Shown here: in pieces, positions 61,853 through 64,000 of the stretch
How the letters are laid out: every line of letters begins with the position of its first letter
Position numbering within the stretch: the first letter of the stretch is position 1
Assembly (NCBI GenBank): GCA_946811695.1
Contig: OX328123.1
Coordinates: 44,325,871-44,389,870, forward strand
Origin: Gonocerus acuteangulatus
Taxonomy: Eukaryota; Arthropoda; Insecta; Hemiptera; Coreidae
Direction: 5' to 3'
Length of the DNA: 64,000 nt
The notes under the pieces: generated by a model
Seen by the model: only the letters and a program-made list of their open reading frames with translations
Told to the model about the DNA's origin: nothing
Databases searched by the model: none
Program-made: the position numbers and the translations under genes

Positions 61853-63121
61853 TAAACTTTCTAAGCTTAAACTCTGTTTTATTCAGAATCCATCCTCTAT
61901 TTTTGTGTTGTATTTATTTTATTTAATGACTTTTAATCAAGGAGGGAATTATGTTACATAATTTTTTATTATGGGGAGGGGGGACTCCAAGGATAGCAGT
62001 TGCAATCGAGACTCGGTGGAAAGAGGTAAGTTTTTTTATTATGTAGAGGATAAAATTTTTGATTATTGAAAGGGAGCTGTTATTAAGACGTGGTTGCATG
62101 ATCATGTTAAATAATTTTTCTTATTATGGGAGAGGGGACTCCAAGGATAGCAGTTGCAATCAAGACTTGGCGGAAAGAGGTAAGTTTTTTTTTTTTTTAT
62201 TGGAGCAAGAAGATTATGGAGGGGGGATGTGATGGAAGGAGGTTGCATGATCATTTTTTTATTATGGGGAGGGGAGACCAAGGTTAGCAGTTGTAATCGA
62301 GACGCGGTCGGAGGAGGTTCTATTCTAATTAAGTTTTCTATTTAATATGAGAGGGGGGATGCGCAGATGGCAATGATGGAGGTAAGTTTTTTTATTATTA
62401 TTTTATTGAAAGGGAGCTGTTATTAAGACGTGGTTGCATGATCATTTTTTTTATTTATTATGGAGGGGAGTTGTAATTGAGACTCGATCGATGTAAGAGA
62501 ATAAAATAGGAGAGAGAGCTGTTATTAAGTCGCGCTGGAATGAACATGAGAAATATTTTTATTTATTATTAAGGACTCAGTCGAAGAAGGGGGGAATGAC
62601 GTCATTCATTATCTAGACGCGAAGAAGGTAAGTTTTTTTTATTGGGGAAAATAAGTTTTATGGAGGGGTGGGGGGATGACGTCAGTAGTTATCTAGACGC
62701 GGTCGAAGAAGGTAAGTTTTTTTATCGGAAAATTTAGGGAGGGGAGGGGTGGGGGAATGACGTTCCGGAGTTCTCAGTAAGTTATTGTGGGTGGGGTTGT
62801 TGGCGATGGTGGGGGAATGACGTCATCTAGACGCGGTAGGGGGGGGTAGTGGGGGGAATGACGTCATTTGTCAGTAGTTCCTTCGGTCGAAGGGATGGAG
62901 ATGGGGTAGGGGTAGTGGGGGGTTGGGGTGGGGGTAGTGGGGTGGGGGTGGGGGTGGGGTGGGGGTAGTGGGGTGGGGGTAGTGGGGTGGGGGGGGGGGG
63001 GGGTTCAAGGTCATCGACTCTACATTTTTAGCGGCTCTAAATCAAGGTCATGTGACGTCATGCAACATCATGTGTGACCTTGAACATGACCTTGATCCAG
63101 AACCGCTAATTTATACCTACT
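61853..63121. repeat. Polinton right inverted terminal repeat
   Basis: 1,269 bp. From the inner edge: unique 100 bp; sub-repeats with AGCAGTTGCAATCGAGACT, GAAAGAGGTAAGTTTTTTT and GGTTGCATGATCAT; G-rich sub-repeats with TGACGTCA at 62597, 62677, 62818 and 62859; a G4-prone tract (about 62880-63004); and the tip (TCAAGGTCA 63005-63013 and 63042-63050, CRE 63053-63060, TGACCTTGA 63075-63083 and 63087-63095). GTAAGT occurs at 62026, 62180, 62382, 62628 and 62712, always followed by a T run and always facing outward. Confidence 0.95.
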
Positions 63122-63127
63122 CAAATC
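63122..63127. repeat. target-site duplication, right (CAAATC)
   Basis: Perfect copy of 46110-46115. Confidence 0.95.
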
Positions 63128-63201
63128 AAAATTAAAAAGGGCTTCATACATACAATCTTTACTTTATTTTATTTATCTTATTTTCTGTACATATCTCTTT
63201 T

Positions 63202-64000
63202 ATGACAATGGAAGGATTATGTGAGATGGTAAAGGAACTTAAAGCTTTAATTTGCAATAATACACAGGAAACTAGTAATCAATTAGTTCTAATTAGATCA
63301 GAGTTAAGTAAAGCTTCCTCTAATGTTCAAAAAATTGAAGAGAGGACCACCTCAATAAACAAGGAGTTTTCTAGCATTCTTACAAAAATTAATTCATTGG
63401 AAGAAAAATACAAAATTTTGGAAAATAACTTAAAAAACTCGGAGCTTAAGCTTGAATTGTACAAACGGGAGAAAAATCTCATTCTTTATAACATCGAGGA
63501 GTCCTGCTACGGAGAAAGTCTTGACTGTTTAAAGCATTATATTACAAAGATCTTTGCCGAAAAATTAAAAATAAAAATTAATGACTCTGAAATTGATTTT
63601 ATAAAGCCGATAGGGAAAAAAGTTAGTTTAAAAAATCGACCGATTCTGTTGAGATTAACAACTGCCAGTCTAAAAAGGAAAATACTCCAATCGAGTAAAA
63701 TGCTTGCCAAAACAAGAATAATTATATCACCTGATTTTACAAGAGAAACCAGAAATAGTCGGAAAATTCTTGTTCCTTATTTAAAAAAAGCTAGATCCCT
63801 AAATATGCCGGCTAAACTTATATACGACAAATTGTTCATAAATTATAAAGTATATACTACTTCAGACGCTTTATCAGGTGTCTTACAGAATATAGTTACG
63901 CCTTGTGTTTCCAATCAGAGCAGCAGCATAGATGATGCTTTATCTGGAAAAGCAAATGATGGAAGAAAAATCAAAATAAATAAATCAAAATCCAAAAAAA
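63202..64000 (+). CDS. LINE ORF1-type protein, cut by the window end
   Basis: Open from ATG 63202 (second ATG at 63208) to the last base, 266 codons without a stop. Residues about 1-95 form a coiled coil (KIEERTTSINKEFSSILTKI, NSLEEKYKILENN). An RRM-like part follows (REKNLILYNIEES, EIDFIKPIGKK, RPILLRLTTASLKRKILQSS), then a C-terminal domain (TRIIISPDFTRETRNSRKIL, YLKKARSLNMPAKLIYDKLF) and a Lys-rich end. This is the L1-ORF1p-like architecture of several invertebrate non-LTR elements: a trimeric RNA chaperone that packages the element's RNA. The intact frame suggests a young element whose ORF2 lies beyond the window. Starts 75 bp right of the Polinton's duplication. Confidence 0.8.
   Translation, partial: MTMEGLCEMVKELKALICNNTQETSNQLVLIRSELSKASSNVQKIEERTTSINKEFSSILTKINSLEEKYKILENNLKNSELKLELYKREKNLILYNIEESCYGESLDCLKHYITKIFAEKLKIKINDSEIDFIKPIGKKVSLKNRPILLRLTTASLKRKILQSSKMLAKTRIIISPDFTRETRNSRKILVPYLKKARSLNMPAKLIYDKLFINYKVYTTSDALSGVLQNIVTPCVSNQSSSIDDALSGKANDGRKIKINKSKSKK

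Larger units (their letters stand above)
46116..63121. mobile_element. complete Maverick/Polinton (adintovirus-like)
   Basis: 17,006 bp with 5'-AG and CT-3' termini, long inverted repeats and a perfect 6-bp target duplication. It codes for protein-primed PolB, retroviral-type integrase, adenain-like protease, A32-like ATPase and both capsid proteins, which are the defining Polinton set. Every core ORF is open except for the missing protease AUG. Genes form a leftward virion block and a rightward packaging/integration/replication block that diverge from a 50-bp promoter interval at 53297-53346. Extra genes: a BIR protein, a nuclease-like protein with a BIR-like zinc site, a PLA2-bearing virion protein and a fibre-like protein. 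The intact state implies a recent insertion. Confidence 0.97.

Overview
The window is AT-rich, repeat-dense nuclear DNA that looks like an arthropod genome. The evidence is an exon of an arthropod-type neuropeptide GPCR (30860-31128, minus), Jockey-type LINEs, tRNA- and 5S-derived SINE-like copies, TIR elements, a Helitron-type element and a Maverick/Polinton with arthropod-type genes. The species cannot be told. Only one piece of host coding sequence is recognisable; the rest is mobile DNA in several layers of insertion and decay.

1-21.6 kb holds a frameshifted copy of a repetitive arthropod gene (1-340), a foldback repeat (633-1354), a 25-bp minisatellite, SINEs, several hairpins, LINE ORF2 tails (one split by a TIR element at 9605-9861) and two diverged copies of one sequence block (10.9-13.6 and 17.2-18.9 kb). 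21.6-25.2 kb is a 5'-truncated, otherwise intact Jockey-type LINE with a 907-codon EN-RT ORF and a 10-bp target duplication. 25.2-38.4 kb holds a complex TG/TA microsatellite, a non-autonomous Helitron, two hairpin repeats, a perfect spacer-free 208-bp palindrome, the GPCR exon, a 5S-like sequence and more LINE 3' fragments. 38.4-44.1 kb is a 5.7-kb inverted duplication, both arms of which carry the same SINE. 44.9-45.3 kb is a Copia fragment.

46116-63121 is a complete 17,006-bp Maverick/Polinton. It has 5'-AG...CT-3' termini, ITRs of about 1.37 and 1.27 kb, and a perfect 6-bp target duplication (CAAATC at 46110-46115 and 63122-63127). Nearly all its genes are open. Left to right: a BIR (IAP-like) protein, an unknown protein, a leftward block (small unknown protein, nuclease-like/BIR-like protein, double-jelly-roll major capsid protein, small basic protein, minor capsid protein, adenain-type protease, PLA2/pX-like virion protein), then a rightward block (A32-like packaging ATPase, DUF8207-like protein, fibre-like repeat protein, DDE integrase with chromodomain, protein-primed PolB, Cys-rich protein, small possible OB-fold protein). 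This is a full set for making a virion, replicating and integrating, so the element is virus-like as well as transposon-like.

The points most worth checking are all in the Polinton. The protease ORF has no usable AUG and lies in frame behind the PLA2/pX ORF across one UGA-CUA. One TATA box and one GTGAGT donor appear to feed two polypyrimidine-AG acceptors, each next to the ATG of a different small gene. The ITR tips combine four TCAAGGTCA nuclear-receptor sites with CRE palindromes, and outward-facing GTAAGT donor-like motifs recur through both ITRs. A small protein has three phage-tail-fibre-like repeats, and there are two BIR-type zinc sites in one element. A LINE ORF1, cut by the window end, starts 75 bp beyond the right target duplication.
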